64,000 nucleotides of DNA from Allacma fusca. Its lineage: Eukaryota > Arthropoda > Collembola > Symphypleona > Sminthuridae. Position 1 is the stretch's first letter; each line of letters starts with the position of its first letter. Made by a program: the position numbers and the translations under genes. The DNA lies in NCBI GenBank assembly GCA_947179485.1, contig OX359250.1, positions 10,725,575 to 10,789,574 of the forward strand, given 5' to 3'. The notes beneath the pieces are model-generated. The model saw only the letters and a list, made by a program, of their open reading frames with translations. It was not told where the DNA came from and searched no databases. Positions 52,101 through 63,536 of this stretch are shown in pieces.

Positions 52101-53047
52101 TAAACGCGGGTTTTTAATTTACTATGGTTACATTAACAGGTCGTGCAACTGATTTTGGATGGTGTCTTGCTGTGTCCACCCAGTGACTGTCCAAAAATCA
52201 TTTCTCAGATCATGCAAGGCTCCTGGAAAACAGATTCGAAGGATCGTCTTAAATTCCCAGCAATTTGTGACAAGTTTATCAAGAGTTGCAAGGTAAGAAA
52301 GAAATGGTTCTTAGAATCACACAAATAAAATGCTTTGAGATTTTTTGTACGAGTTTTCATACATTCCACTGATTGATACCTCTGACATTGAAATGGAATC
52401 ATAGTAGTAATAACAGAGAAATCTATTTATGATGCTCCCTCTGGATTTCAGAATTTCCTCTACAATATGTCAGTATAGGATAGTTGAGTATAGGCCCTTA
52501 CGGTGTTGCAGTACTTCTTTCTGCAATCTTTGAAATTGGTTCTTTTAAATTCTCGCAAAATTTTCAGAGAAATAGATACTTTTTAAAAGTTTATAATTTT
52601 TCTGCATTTCAGGAGAATTTAAAGAAACGTAATCCGAAGTTTGAAATCTAGTGATCGTTTCAACTTTTTGTGGAAATTCGAAAATATGGAGGGGATCTAT
52701 ATCATAAATAGATTGTTTTGAGGAATTTTTTGATTGATTAGATGGGAACTTTATTTTGCACAACAGAATTTGTTTGGCAATAGAGTTATCTATATATTTT
52801 AAAAATGATAAATTCGGACTTTTTCTTCTAAAAATTATTCTTTTTTAATCGGTATTAACAGTTTCCCTGAAAGGAAGTAGTGGAATTTTAAAATAATTAA
52901 GTTGGAAACCCTGTGTAAGCAAGTCCTTGTAAATTGTGAATCTTTGTATTATTTCAGGAACAAGGTGAAGAGGTAGAAGAGTCACAGTACGAAATACCCA
53001 ATAAACCACCGAAACCTTGTTGTTTGGAATATGTTGAGGTTGTGTAA
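33742..53047 (+). CDS. Receptor tyrosine kinase of the Trk/MuSK/ROR class, 5' incomplete
   Basis: Eleven in-phase exons: 33742-33960, 35198-35253, 36959-37141, 39032-39206, 41904-42041, 43338-43465, 49258-49431, 50029-50187, 52140-52292 and 52958-53047. (This lists ten; the first may itself be two.) The ectodomain part has six Cys with a C-x-C pair ([10 protein letters not shown]), like an EGF module. A transmembrane helix follows ([20 protein letters not shown]), then a juxtamembrane NPTY motif. Kinase motifs are the glycine loop GQGCFG, catalytic Lys in [28 protein letters not shown], a YTCDYY activation loop (YxxxYY) and [20 protein letters not shown]. The tail carries QYEIP and EYVEVV, possible SH2 sites. 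The YxxxYY loop, NPxY and HRDLAARN context fit Trk, MuSK and ROR. Arthropod Nrk is the nearest named group I can offer. It would signal at the plasma membrane. The 5.8-kb intron 43466-49257 is the largest. Signal peptide exons were not found. Confidence 0.85.
39369..39398. repeat. (GA)n microsatellite in a kinase intron
   Basis: GA repeat with one interruption. Confidence 0.85.
41763..41784. repeat. (GTA)n microsatellite in a kinase intron
   Basis: About seven GTA/TAG trinucleotide units. Confidence 0.85.
43119..43161. repeat. (GA)n microsatellite in a kinase intron
   Basis: About 21 uninterrupted GA units, 177 bases before the hinge-region exon. Confidence 0.95.
43466..49257. other. Large intron of the receptor kinase gene
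   Basis: 5.8 kb with no nested gene that I can support. Open frames at 44260-44475 (+), 47334-47636 (-) and 47421-47630 (+) overlap or lack splice context. AT-rich runs precede the acceptor at 49257. Confidence 0.5.
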
Positions 53048-55233
53048 AGAAGTGAGAAAAAAGATAATCAATGGCTATTGTTCCAAGTCAACACCATTGT
53101 TTTTCTAGGACTGACTGTACGGAAACATCGGCCAAGATTCTATATCCTGTGCCATTTAAAGGTTTTTTTAAAAAAAAAAATACAAAAACAAACGGACATG
53201 ACAGAGATTCTTCCTGACTAAACTTTTACAAAGTATTCCCAGAAATCAGGGAAGAATTGCTATGTAGTAGGTAGTTAAGCTATAGGATAAGGTGAAATAG
53301 CATATATGGACAATCTGACAAAATCTTTACAATGTTTGAGATTGGAAATGTAATTTTGAGCCCATATAACGTCGTTGTCCAATCGTGTCGTTGTCTGTGG
53401 CTGTTTCCCCATCTGTCTCAAAAATGGTATACCTTCCCTCCAATTACTTACTGTATAACAAACGGAAATCGGAACTTGCCTGTACCTACCACTGTCTGTT
53501 GAACTTGTATGTTACCTAATGTTGGAAATTACATGAAATAAGTTTAACCTGGAAGATTTCACGAGTGCAGGAACGCATGCACCTCCTATATATTAAGTGT
53601 TGAGTAGTTTCTCTCATAGTTTATTGATCTGTATTTTTGCTTGTAGGTGTGATGATAATGATGTTCAAATCAAAAGTACACTTTGTATCCTTTGGGTAGA
53701 CTGCTTACGCAATCATATGTACACTTACATGGTTGTATCACATTACCATTTAAAGGGTTGTTGTAGCCAGCTGACTAGTTGCAACCAAGACAAATGTTTG
53801 TATAGAGTGCAATGTAAAGGTCACATTTTTCCTTTTACTACTACATGTAGCGTTTCGGGAGCTTTCCAACGCATGGATGTATTACATGATGTACCTTTCA
53901 CAACAAAATATACTGGCAAGACTTAATTTTTACGGGATAAGTGTCGGCGTAATAATATATGTATCAGGGCGATATCATTTTTGGTACGTCCTACGTCAAT
54001 GATTGAGAGTTATGTATATTCTCCTAGAATCTAGGTCATAAGTATTAAACCCGTAGGTAGCTACTATTACCCTTATCAAGTTTTAATATTCCTATTTCCT
54101 TTCGCATGCTGAACAGATGCTTTGACATTCGATTATTACATTATTGATAGTACTTTGTTGTTGCTGTGAATATCCATGGACATGGACGAGTACCATTTAT
54201 GTACATTATTATGCACACAAGGGATGGATTCACCCACATCCTACCATTATCCTTTTTTCTCCCTTCAGATTTCTTAGATTGTATTTCTCCCTCATTACCA
54301 TTGTCCAAAATTGGAAAGGAAAGATTTTCTACGACAGCTGTAGTTCGGCTTTAGTAATTATTATTATTACATATCTCCAGTTTTTTCATAATTAATTTGT
54401 ACTTGAATTTTTTTGCAATTTACATACTTACTATAGAATATAGTTATTGGAAGGGGTGAAGTATAATATTATATGTATGATTACTGGACTGTAATATCAC
54501 GATTCGCATAATTATTACTGTAAAGTTTTCTATGAGAAGCCCGCATGGTAGCGGGGGATTAAATTTCCTTATTATATATGCGACTTATTAACGTACCCAT
54601 GGGAAAAGTAAGATGGATATATTTATATCGATGTTACATGGTATGACTTTACATACATACTGATTGAATTTATTGATGAATTTGATTACTTTTGCGGTTT
54701 ACCACAACCCTATCTGTGCATCCCTCCACTGTGTTACTGTATCCGACCATCACAGTCACGCCAGTTTTTCAGAAGAGAGTCGGACCAAAAAAAGGCAGTA
54801 AACATTAAATAATCTTATTGAATGTTTTAGAATTTATCATAGGATTTTTGAATGATATTGTAAGGAAGTGTTAGTTTGGAAATCTATATTTTACAAGTAG
54901 CAATAATCACTTGTTTGTAAATATTTTTGTTGCTACTGAACTCACCATGTATCACAAAGTCACAATCAGCCAAGTGATTACGAACAAGAACAAGAAATGA
55001 ATTATTTGTGCAGTTAATATATCCAGTTTGTGGAAAGATGTGAATAAAATGTTGTTTGTATCTATTAAACACAACCGACCGGGTTTTCTTCTTATTGTCA
55101 CAATTTGGAGCTTGCATAAAAGTCCATTTTATTGCGTTCAAAAGTGTGCATATAGCTAAATACTGATGGGAATAGTTATCCTCCTACAGCTTCTCTGCTC
55201 TCTGGGAGTATTACATCTGTCTCTATCTACTTA
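53048..55233. other. 3' flank of the receptor kinase gene
   Basis: It probably includes the kinase 3' UTR. A 109-codon frame at 53597-53926 (+) is Cys-rich but has no start or splice context that I trust. An 85-codon frame at 54884-55141 (-) is equally unsupported. Confidence 0.4.
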
Positions 55234-55390
55234 CAGTAAAAGTCCGTTATATGGGATCTCTAAGGGACTGACTTATCTCATCCCATTTAAACAACAATCC
55301 CTTTTATGATTATATCGTAAATTATATTTCATAAACAGGGCTTCTATAGTGAGACCAAGGAAACTCATCCCTTATAACGGACGTTTACTA
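55234..55390. mobile_element. Short non-autonomous element with pogo-like termini (MITE)
   Basis: The left end (CAGTAAAAGTCCGTTATATG) and the reverse complement of the right end (TAGTAAACGTCCGTTATAAG) match at 17 of 20 positions, and the similarity continues through GGGAT. The left end is preceded by TA, the usual target duplication of the Tc1/mariner/pogo group. The right end starts with T instead of C, so its TA duplication is not intact. The 157-bp interior has no open frame, so any movement would need a transposase from elsewhere. Confidence 0.65.
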
Positions 55391-57481
55391 TGCATGTACA
55401 TAATTACGTATAAGTTTTGAAATTACGACTTGCGACTATGCGAGAAATCATTTTGCATCCTTGTATTCATTTACTTAGGTCGGTCTTCCATGAAACTCAT
55501 GTGAATAATTAACAAAATGATTACGTAAACCTGGATTGCAGAGAGGAGATCACTGCGTCAAAAATATTAATAATTAATCGATTTCCGTTATGAACATCAT
55601 GCATTATGAGCCTGCTCAGTTGCTATTCGGGTGATTATAAACGTCAAAGATATTACCCATTCTAAAAATACTTTGTTCTTCCTCGTGAGGAATTTCTTCC
55701 AACTGGTCCACTTGCCTGATTGTGAGTACTTCCAATGCCGTATTATTCTGTGTGTTTTTAATCCTCGTACATGATATTTTGCTATTTTTTTACATTTACT
55801 ATTCCTTTAATGTAATAATAATTTTATGTTGCTCATCACAATCAGATAAGAGAAGGTTTAAAATAGGCAATAGCAAAGTTATTACATTTCAAACTAAAAA
55901 TTTACAGAAATTAGTAATAATAAAATCATAATAATTATTCAAGTGGTTGGTTTTTGGCTCGAACAAGTTCAAAGAGATTCGATCAAAGGATAGGAATATC
56001 ACGTTGAAGGAACAAAGGCATAATATAAGTAACAGCCATCAGGAGGAATTATTTATTGATACAAGGATTCTTTTCGGGCGGCGCCCATATCAAGCATACA
56101 ATAGTATTAACTTGATAAAGAAAAAAGGAGATTAAACTCTTGATAGTACAATAAATTATAGACATACTTAAAAATGGTCATTAGGATTATGCTCAAATCA
56201 GTATGCTCACTTCGTATTTTAAGTATCATCCATCCAATACTGGAGCTATGTATGTATATAATATGACAATACGGAAATATACATACAAGCTTACATGCAT
56301 TATGAACAATTAACCTATAATTTGTCCGTACTTTGGTGGATGGGGAAATGTATTTTAGTAGTGTAACCAATGAGCTTTTATGCTGCCATGGAAACAACAA
56401 CGTGAAGTTAGGTAATGGAAAGTGGTTCCTGCTATAATTAGGTTTGATAACTGTTCATTACTTGCAAAATGGAATTCATATATGTACTTTCAGCCAGATC
56501 TTTGCTTCAAATTTTATTGTAACTAAACCATGAGGAAGCCTATTACTAGAGACCTTGAGCTGTAGATGAAATGTGGAGCTGTGGGTAAACGTAGTATATG
56601 TACATGTGTACAATTTAGTTAATTTTGTGAGTTATTTCTCTGGGAAAGTTGTCAGATACGCATAATTTCAATTTATTACTTACACGTGCCGACAATAATT
56701 AAGTAAAATTTATTATCACCCAGATTTTAGTGGGTTACATGACATCTCAACGTGATATTCTAGTTGGTCGTCTATCAATATTGCACGTGTGCTGTTGTTA
56801 TTATTATTATGTTATATTCTTAATTTCAGTATCAATTAGATCAAGACAAGTATTGGCTTAAATTCGAGAGTTTTATGGATTTCATATAAGCAAACCCAAC
56901 GTTGAGCTTACTAGACCGAGTCAGTTTCCAATTTACCGGACAAGGGGATACAGTTGAAGAAGTAGAATAAGTAATTTTTCAGGGTCATAGCGGGACTACT
57001 TCCATTTAATTGAGTGGTTACAGATAGTTGCATAGAAAAGCTATATTGACAATTTTACTGTCGGAGCTCTCTTTTACAGGTAGTTTTTTAAGTAAGGATT
57101 TTCTTTGCAAAATACCCAACGAAAATATGAGACGTCTGGACTGAATTTTTTTACGGTTGTTTTCCCCAAAAATATAAGGTATAGAGTTTTGTCGGAAAGA
57201 AGTATCCACGACGTTTGAGGTCGTGGTGATGGATGATAGTCTTATTCTCAGATATTATTATTTTCAAATGACACGTGGCTACTTATAGTAGACACTTTTG
57301 ATGAAACAAATACCTGAGACTACCTGAACCCAAATCCTATGTAGACAATATGGGTCAAAGTTAACGCAAAAAAACTGACGCTTATCACGGTTAAATAAAT
57401 ATGTTCCTGGCGTTGCAGATCTTATTGTTCGATAACATTAGATTTCAGTTAAAATCCAACCGATAGCCAAAAATGGACAAC
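55391..57481. other. AT-rich spacer
   Basis: No supported gene. The short frames present are AT-rich and lack splice sites. Confidence 0.4.
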
Positions 57482-57670
57482 CCGCGACATGAACATGTGA
57501 CAAGGAATGTCATTGAAATTGTGACTTCAATGTCATTCCCAACAATGTCATAAATTCCGAAATTAATGTCTTATGTATGTCATTGATCCAGCGACATATT
57601 TGTTATGACTGAATATGATCATTCTTCACTGAATGGGAATGTAAAAGTTATTATGACATTAAGGTTCACG
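57482..57670. repeat. Left subterminal repeat region of the transposon
   Basis: Copies of ATGTCATT or ATGTCATA at about 57508, 57530 and 57545, and more near 57575 and 57655 (as ATGACATT). The spacing is irregular. Confidence 0.55.
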
Positions 57671-58199
57671 CACCGAGGGATATTCAAATGATCATATTAC
57701 AATGTACGTGAGTTACATGCATTGCTATGATGACTGAAGGGCATTGATTTATTTCGGTATGCATTGAAAAAATACTTGCACTCACAATCAGCCCAAATGA
57801 AATGATACTTGCTTCATACATTGTATACAAGACACACGAACATTAAAGCCACGCTAAATTTTGTAATATTTTATTTTAAAACCAAAAAAAGTAGTACAAC
57901 TTATAATTATTAATAATTATATGCACTACTTCATAAATATCAAAAGCTGTATAAAATTTGAACACTCGTAGCATACCAAAACATAGTTTCAAATAACGTA
58001 AATAAACAAGTTTAAATAGTATACTCATCACTACACATATAAATGAACCTGCGTCATTTGCATAACTACCAAGGCATTAATATTTTTTTAATTAAACAAT
58101 TGAACTACTAATACAATTCGCACTATACTTAGCTTATTAATACTAACGTGTAACTAGAAATTATAACTCGCATTTTTTTACAAAGTCAAAAAATAGTAA

Positions 58200-59444
58200 T
58201 CATACTTCATTCAGAACCTGGACCTCTTCATGTATGGTTATGTCTGCACTCTCATCGACACGTTTCCTTTTCAAAGCTTTAGCCGTTCCATCTTCGTTAA
58301 AATTCTGACGCAAAGAATCCAAAACAAGGGTAACAGATCGTCGTACATCGTTCTCTTGTGTTTGAACTCGCGCTTGGTAGTCCCGTGGAAATTGCTTTTT
58401 AAGATTCTCGTCAATAGAAAATCTGGCCCGGACTGCGGCTGCAAAACAACATAGTAAAAGTAACTGAGAACACTAAGCTCGTAAAAACGAAATCTAATTG
58501 AAAGTACCATAAAGCATGATCAGATGTTTAGTTGGCAGCGCCTTTCTCTGATTTCTGTCGGACCCTGGGTTCTTTATGTCCTTGCTGTAAAATACATAGT
58601 GGTAAATTTTAAGAGAATTGTAAAGGACATGACATTTATTTTATTATATACGCAGTAATTCATAATAAATAGCAAATTGTTACCCTCGTCCGGTTAGAGT
58701 CATGTTGTGTAGTTCTTTTAAGCTAAAATAATGTTTCAGTACAATAGAAACAACCGATCTAACGCAGTCAGCCAGCTCGAAATACTGCATCTCGGAAGTA
58801 CTTAACCGCAGAATCAATGTTTCTTCCTTATGCTTCACCGTAAGGAATGGTTTCTGAAGTTAAAATAATTAAATCACTTATGATCATTCAGCTAATGGGG
58901 AAAAGGAAATGTTAAAAAATTTACTTCATTGCTCGCAATTCCTGGCCCAATGTCAAGCGTTTCAACCGAATTGGCTGGGTAGCGACAGTGCTTCATTGCA
59001 CTTTGAATGGCTTGAGCAGCCTCTTTAGATAATGCAGCCGTCATCTCGCTGGTGGACAAGTTCATACAACATTTAACTTCATCTACTATTTTTCCAATTT
59101 TACTGTTTAATCCTGTGATAGCAGCCAGTGCTTCATGGTGATTATTGTGACTTTCCTTCACATGTGTATCCAAGGAAGTAATCTTCCTCGCTACTGTATC
59201 CACGGTTCCTTCCAGAGCTTCAACTTTATCATTTAAGATTTTAATCTGTCAAAACATTATTACAAAGGTGCATGGTTGTTTACATCTACTAAATAATTTG
59301 TCACATTTATATAAAAATCTATGAATAATCAATAAAATCACTTTAAAGTACCTGGTCCGATAAGGCTTGAAGGTTCCTGTCATCAACTGAACCATAATTG
59401 GTTTTTAACCCTTTGAACGAATTAGCTGCTTGTCTCGCCGACAT
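58200..59444 (-). CDS. Transposon-borne coiled-coil/BEN-domain protein, five exons
   Basis: Exons on the minus strand are 59352-59444, 58925-59245, 58684-58853, 58508-58584 and 58200-58438. The phases (0, 0, 2, 1) agree at every junction and give 299 residues. The N-terminus (MSARQAANSFKGLKTNYGSV) leads into a coiled coil (IKILNDKVEALEGTVDTVAR onwards). A C-terminal region (about residues 160-230) has the BEN pattern: VLKHYFSLKELHNMTLTGRG, a basic linker, then LPTKHLIMLYAAVRARFS. A bipartite-like KRKR follows near the end. BEN domains bind DNA or chromatin proteins. Here the protein lies inside the transposon, head-to-head with the transposase and 926 bases from its start. It is inferred to be the element's accessory DNA-binding protein. 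All exons are intact. Confidence 0.7.
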
Positions 59445-60370
59445 ATTACAGTAATATGTAACTGATGAATTTTCAACACCAAATTCGAGTTTAACAAAAT
59501 CTGGTGAAAAGAATTATGCAAATGATAGTTTAAAAATGGATTTTTGTGACACCATAACGTTACCTATCCATTATTTTCGGAATGAACGATTTTCTTAATC
59601 GCTGGATTGATATAAACAGACGAAAATAAAAGTTACCTGAAGGTAATTCACCTGACTAAATAAATCACGTAGAAGTTCAACCTTTAATGAAGTAATCGGG
59701 AGCAAATCAACCAAACTGCTTAGTTCCGTTTTTACTGATATTTAAATAAGATACTTTAAGCTTGAAACGTTAAGGGAGGATTTTTCACGTGTGAAAACTG
59801 CAAATCTGAACACCTCCACTGAAATTTTGGGGAAGTCACTACCTGACTAAAACTTTCCCTTGTTAAGCGAATGACAAGAGGGAGAACAAAGAACACCAGT
59901 GCTTGTAATTAGACAGCTGTATAAAAAAGCAAATGCGCTGGAAAAATTGTCAGTCATCCGACAGTCACTTCAAGTAGACTCAACGGACAAAATGTACTTA
60001 ACTTAACCACAGTGTGGAATGAGCTCAATTAGTTTGCAGTATATGTACATACCAGTTAGGAATATGTTGAACTGGAATAATATCTGTTAAGAGGCAAATT
60101 GACTTTGATATTTTTTCAAGCCATAGGAAAATACACTGATGTATACTTATTTAAATGATGAGTATAGATTTCATTAAAATTACAACGGAACTCCAGACAT
60201 TTCATCGTATGTATGTAGGTCATTCCAATATTAATTTTTAATTCATTTGAACCATTTTGCACCTCTTTGTCTATTTCGTGTGACTTCCTAGCTCTTCATA
60301 GCCGTGCAAGTTTATTATTCTGTTGTCGCTTAAAATAGTCTTTAAAACGAAGAATCATATAAAATTCAAA
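59445..60370. promoter_or_regulatory. Shared divergent promoter region of the transposon
   Basis: 926 bases between the start codons of the BEN gene (-) and the transposase gene (+). It contains a CACGTG E-box inside a near-palindrome (TTTTCACGTGTGAAAA, about 59781-59796). I see no obvious TATA box. Confidence 0.4.
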
Positions 60371-61931
60371 ATGGTTAGAGTGACGGCATTTCCAAAAACC
60401 TCATCTATGTATTACCGAAAAAAGAAAAAAAATCTGACCCCAGCAGGAATTTTAAAAGGTAATTTTTCCAATCATTTCTTTGTTAACTAATTTTCACTGC
60501 TAACTTGACCATTAGGATAGTCAAGTAAATAACTACTGTATACTATATTTTTCAGGGCGAAAAAATAGAAGAACATTTAGCACATCCTTACCCATACTTC
60601 ATGAAGACGTTCAAGATATTCAAGAAGATTGCTGTCAAATCGTTCCTATAAATGAAAGTACTGATAACATTTCATGCTCCAATATGTCAACTTTACTAGA
60701 TCAACTTCCCAGTACATCCGGAGAGGCAAGACTGAAATCTGGTAATAGTGGGCTCAATACCAGCCTCTATGCAACAAATCAGGAAATTGGCCATTTATCG
60801 CAGTGTAGAAGTAGTCAATTTGGAACTTTTTCGGAGGACGAATTTGACGCAACTGTTCAAACATGTTTAAGTTACAGTTATCCAGTAATTAGTGAACAAA
60901 TTGAAACTGCGGAAAATTTATTGGGGGTTTCAAGTAACTGTGCTTCTAGTGAACGGCAGAGTGATGAATGTATTTATTTCAATAAAAAAATATTGTCATT
61001 CATAGCTCGATCCAAGCTGTCAAACATCCACGCAGACAAACTTTTGAAACTTTTCCGCACCGCAAGTAAAGATGAAGTTAGGTCCTTACCAAAAACACTA
61101 AAATCGTTAGAAGAAAAAGTAATTCAAGATAAATTTCAGTTTTGGGTGATCTGGGAGTGTGGCGAATGTAACCGTACCGTAACTATCGAAGGATTTACGT
61201 TGGGCGGAAAGCCTATGAGTGCACGTTGTTGTGATATCACACTAGATTGCAATGCACATCATGCTATACTTCTGAGCCCTGCTGAGATTTTAATCAAAAC
61301 ACTTCCCAATGTATGGGGATGTAGGCAAGTACAGAAAATACCTGAAGCTATGAAATACATATATGAGAAACTCCGACTAAATACACAATACGATGCGTCT
61401 ATTACTATCAATTTGGATGGAGTGGCCATATCGGGAAGTTCGAAAAATACAGTGTGGCCTGTACTGGGTTACATCGATGATATTGGACCAAAGGCTACGA
61501 ATGCTAGTATTATGCTTTTTGGGGTATGGGTTGGGAGAGCACCAAAACCTAATTTTAAATCCTTTCTCGGGCTATTTATTCTAGCAATGATACAAATAAA
61601 AGAAAATGGTATCAAATGGAAATATAAAAATAATGAAATAATTTCAAAAATATTCATTTCCAAAGTTCTTTGTGACAGTATGGCTAGGCCGCCCATCCAA
61701 CAGATGCAGCAATTTAATGGCGTTTATGGGTGCGGATATTGTTATCATCGCCAGTCTATGCACTATTTTCGACATACTGAGCACATGGATTTGCGAACCG
61801 ATAACGAACACAGACGAATCTGTGGGAGGGCGGATTTTCATGTGTTACATGATGAGTATCTGCAAGGAATAACTGGGAAATCAGTTTTTTTGCAGCTTGA
61901 CTACTTGGACATCGTCGACTTAAGCAAATGA
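60371..61931 (+). CDS. Tnp2/En-Spm-like DDE transposase, C-terminally truncated
   Basis: Exon 1 (60371-60458, MVRVTAFPKTSSMYYRKKKK...) joins in phase 1 to 60556-61931, giving 487 residues. A cysteine cluster at about 231-255 (WECGECNRT ... ARCCDI) looks like a zinc ribbon. ITINLDGVAISGSSK, with Asp at about 317, matches the first catalytic Asp block. LCDSMARPPIQQMQQFNGVY, with Asp at about 403 and then GCGYC, matches the second. This D...D plus CxxC pattern is found in the animal relatives of plant Tnp2 (Pfam Transposase_21) transposases. The frame stops just after GKSVFLQLDYLDIV, where relatives, as I recall them, continue to a catalytic Glu. Only about 160 bases remain to the right end. The enzyme is therefore expected to be inactive, unless it splices to sequence I did not see. 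Confidence 0.7.
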
Positions 61932-62094
61932 GAATCATCATAATCGCAATGATGCCTTGCTAGATGAATGAATGTGACCAGTGATTCTCTCGTGGAAGTA
62001 ATCACTTGTAAAATGATAATTCATTTGTCATTAATGGTCATTATGAGCATAGACATTTTACAATGACATGCCGTTAGATGACATTTGCCCGCGG
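61932..62094. repeat. Right subterminal repeat region of the transposon
   Basis: Contains TGTCATTAATGGTCATT, CAATGACATG and GATGACATTTG, which are inverted counterparts of the left-end motifs. Confidence 0.5.
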
Positions 62095-62262
62095 AAAGTA
62101 AGGCACGGGAAGATAATTCGTCCAATTTGAGAGACCTGCCTGACAAGCCGAATCCCTAGCATCACATGAGTTAAAGTTGTCTCTGTCGGTTGCTTCCCAA
62201 TACGCCTCTTTCAGAAGCTCCTTCTGTCTGTAATAAAACGCATAAAAAATCATAATCTTCAC
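62095..62262 (-). CDS. Candidate minus-strand exon abutting the transposon
   Basis: After a TTTTATTACAG acceptor (about 62238) a frame is open up to and just into the transposon end. The product is protein-like (KELLKEAYWEATDRDNFNSC, then ARDSACQAGLSNWTNY). It meets the element boundary at the codons for PYFP and then reads into transposon sequence to a stop. A second minus-strand open stretch at about 62340-62470 (MIMQINVHAYFDYAVSARLG, then a hydrophobic segment) could be an earlier exon. If real, the host gene was interrupted by the insertion. It is not recognised. Confidence 0.3.
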
Positions 62263-62479
62263 AATTTAACTAAAAACAAAAGCAGGAGCAAAACTAATAC
62301 TTCAAGGACTTCAATTCAAATACAGTCTCAAAATTACCTACACTACAATCAATCCCTGTAAAGAACTAAAGAGTACTGCAAGTTCCAGACCAAGTCGAGC
62401 GCTTACAGCGTAATCAAAATACGCATGTACATTTATTTGCATGATCATCCCGTACTTACACACACAGCTATTTATAAAA

Positions 62480-63536
62480 TCTTCACGCAGCACAATTGAT
62501 TTTTTCTTTTTATTATAAACAAGAAGCTAACTGAAAGTTCAAACAACAACCTCAGCTTTTCCTGTCTTAAAATTCTACCCCATATCTAACAGCATTTTTG
62601 CAGATATTATTAATGATATAATTACTCAAATCAATCAAATCTACATTTTAAATAAGGACGCAAAGTGAAATTAATTATTAATAGTATAAAATTACGTAAG
62701 GGTAAAAAGTTTGCTTTTCTATAATAGTAATTTCCTTTATCAGCGTTTCATTTGTTCTTTCAGAGTTATAAGAGGTCAAAGGTTGTTCCACGCATCTATT
62801 GAGTTTTAGCGGGTGTAAATTGTAGTGGAGCCACGCCCTTAGAATTCTATGGAATTCTTAATCTACATTATTTATTATTATTGATTAATGTCATATACAA
62901 GTATATATATATTTTTTGAAATTTAGCAAAAATTATTAATTGTGCTCATGACCACTGTTTTGAAAAAATGAGTCTACCGCAGGAGCCTTCGTACAGGAAA
63001 GGTCAGACGCCATATGCATTCACTGAGGAACCGTTCCTGACTTTGTTATGGAACGAGATTTCCGCTCCTGACGTATAATGACTTTAGCATAGAGCAGAGC
63101 CATAATAGGCTCGAATATTCAAAGCTTCAGAAGATGGTTCTGTTTTGGTCTGGGTTTGAAATTGTGTGAGGCTCTCAATTGGTGTCTAAGAAGAACATAG
63201 CCCTTCACGTAGTTCACATCATAGTACTAGCTAGCACATGCATTGCTATAACATGCAGTAGGCACGGCTTAGGATTGTGGCTCACATAAGTATATTTTAA
63301 TCATTGATTATTATTATTCAGCATAGATGAGCAGTGGAGTAAAGGAGAATTTAATCAGTGCACGTTCCCCCTAAGAATTATCTCGGTTTTAAAAAATTTA
63401 CTACCTGCTCATAATTTGTTGACGAGAATTATTACATAAAGGTTTCGAGAAAGTTTTAGTAATCGAGGCTTTAGTTTGGAGGATTCAGGAATTTTCGGGG
63501 GATTTTAAATTTTTGTCAACTCTTAAAAAAAGCATA
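62480..63536. other. Spacer upstream of PDHX
   Basis: Non-coding and AT-rich. It should include the PDHX promoter; no TATA box was recognised. Confidence 0.4.

Larger units (their letters stand above)
57482..62094. mobile_element. Two-gene DNA transposon: BEN-domain gene plus truncated Tnp2/En-Spm-like transposase
   Basis: About 4.6 kb. The left end and the reverse complement of the right end each start CCGCG and carry ATGTCATTG at exactly the same offset (positions 26-34), with weak identity between. Both ends have further ATGTCAT and AATGACA copies within about 200 bases, like the subterminal transposase-binding repeats of En/Spm (CACTA) elements. Inside are two divergent genes, a BEN-domain protein on - and a DDE transposase on +. 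No clear target-site duplication was found, and the ends do not begin with CACTA, so the exact boundaries and superfamily are uncertain. The transposase lacks its C-terminal part, so this copy is probably defective. Confidence 0.6.

Noticed and set aside
53597..53926. Cys-rich 109-codon + frame downstream of the receptor kinase
   Set aside because: No signal peptide start, splice partner or family. It probably lies in the 3' UTR or flank.
54884..55141. 85-codon minus frame as a possible transposase relic
   Set aside because: No catalytic motif or terminal repeats could be matched.
58230..58510. Frames on both strands around the last BEN-gene exon
   Set aside because: They are other-frame readings of the phase-consistent exon 58200-58438.
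61393..61941. Short frames on both strands within the transposase
   Set aside because: They are shadows of the long + frame carrying the Asp-containing motifs.
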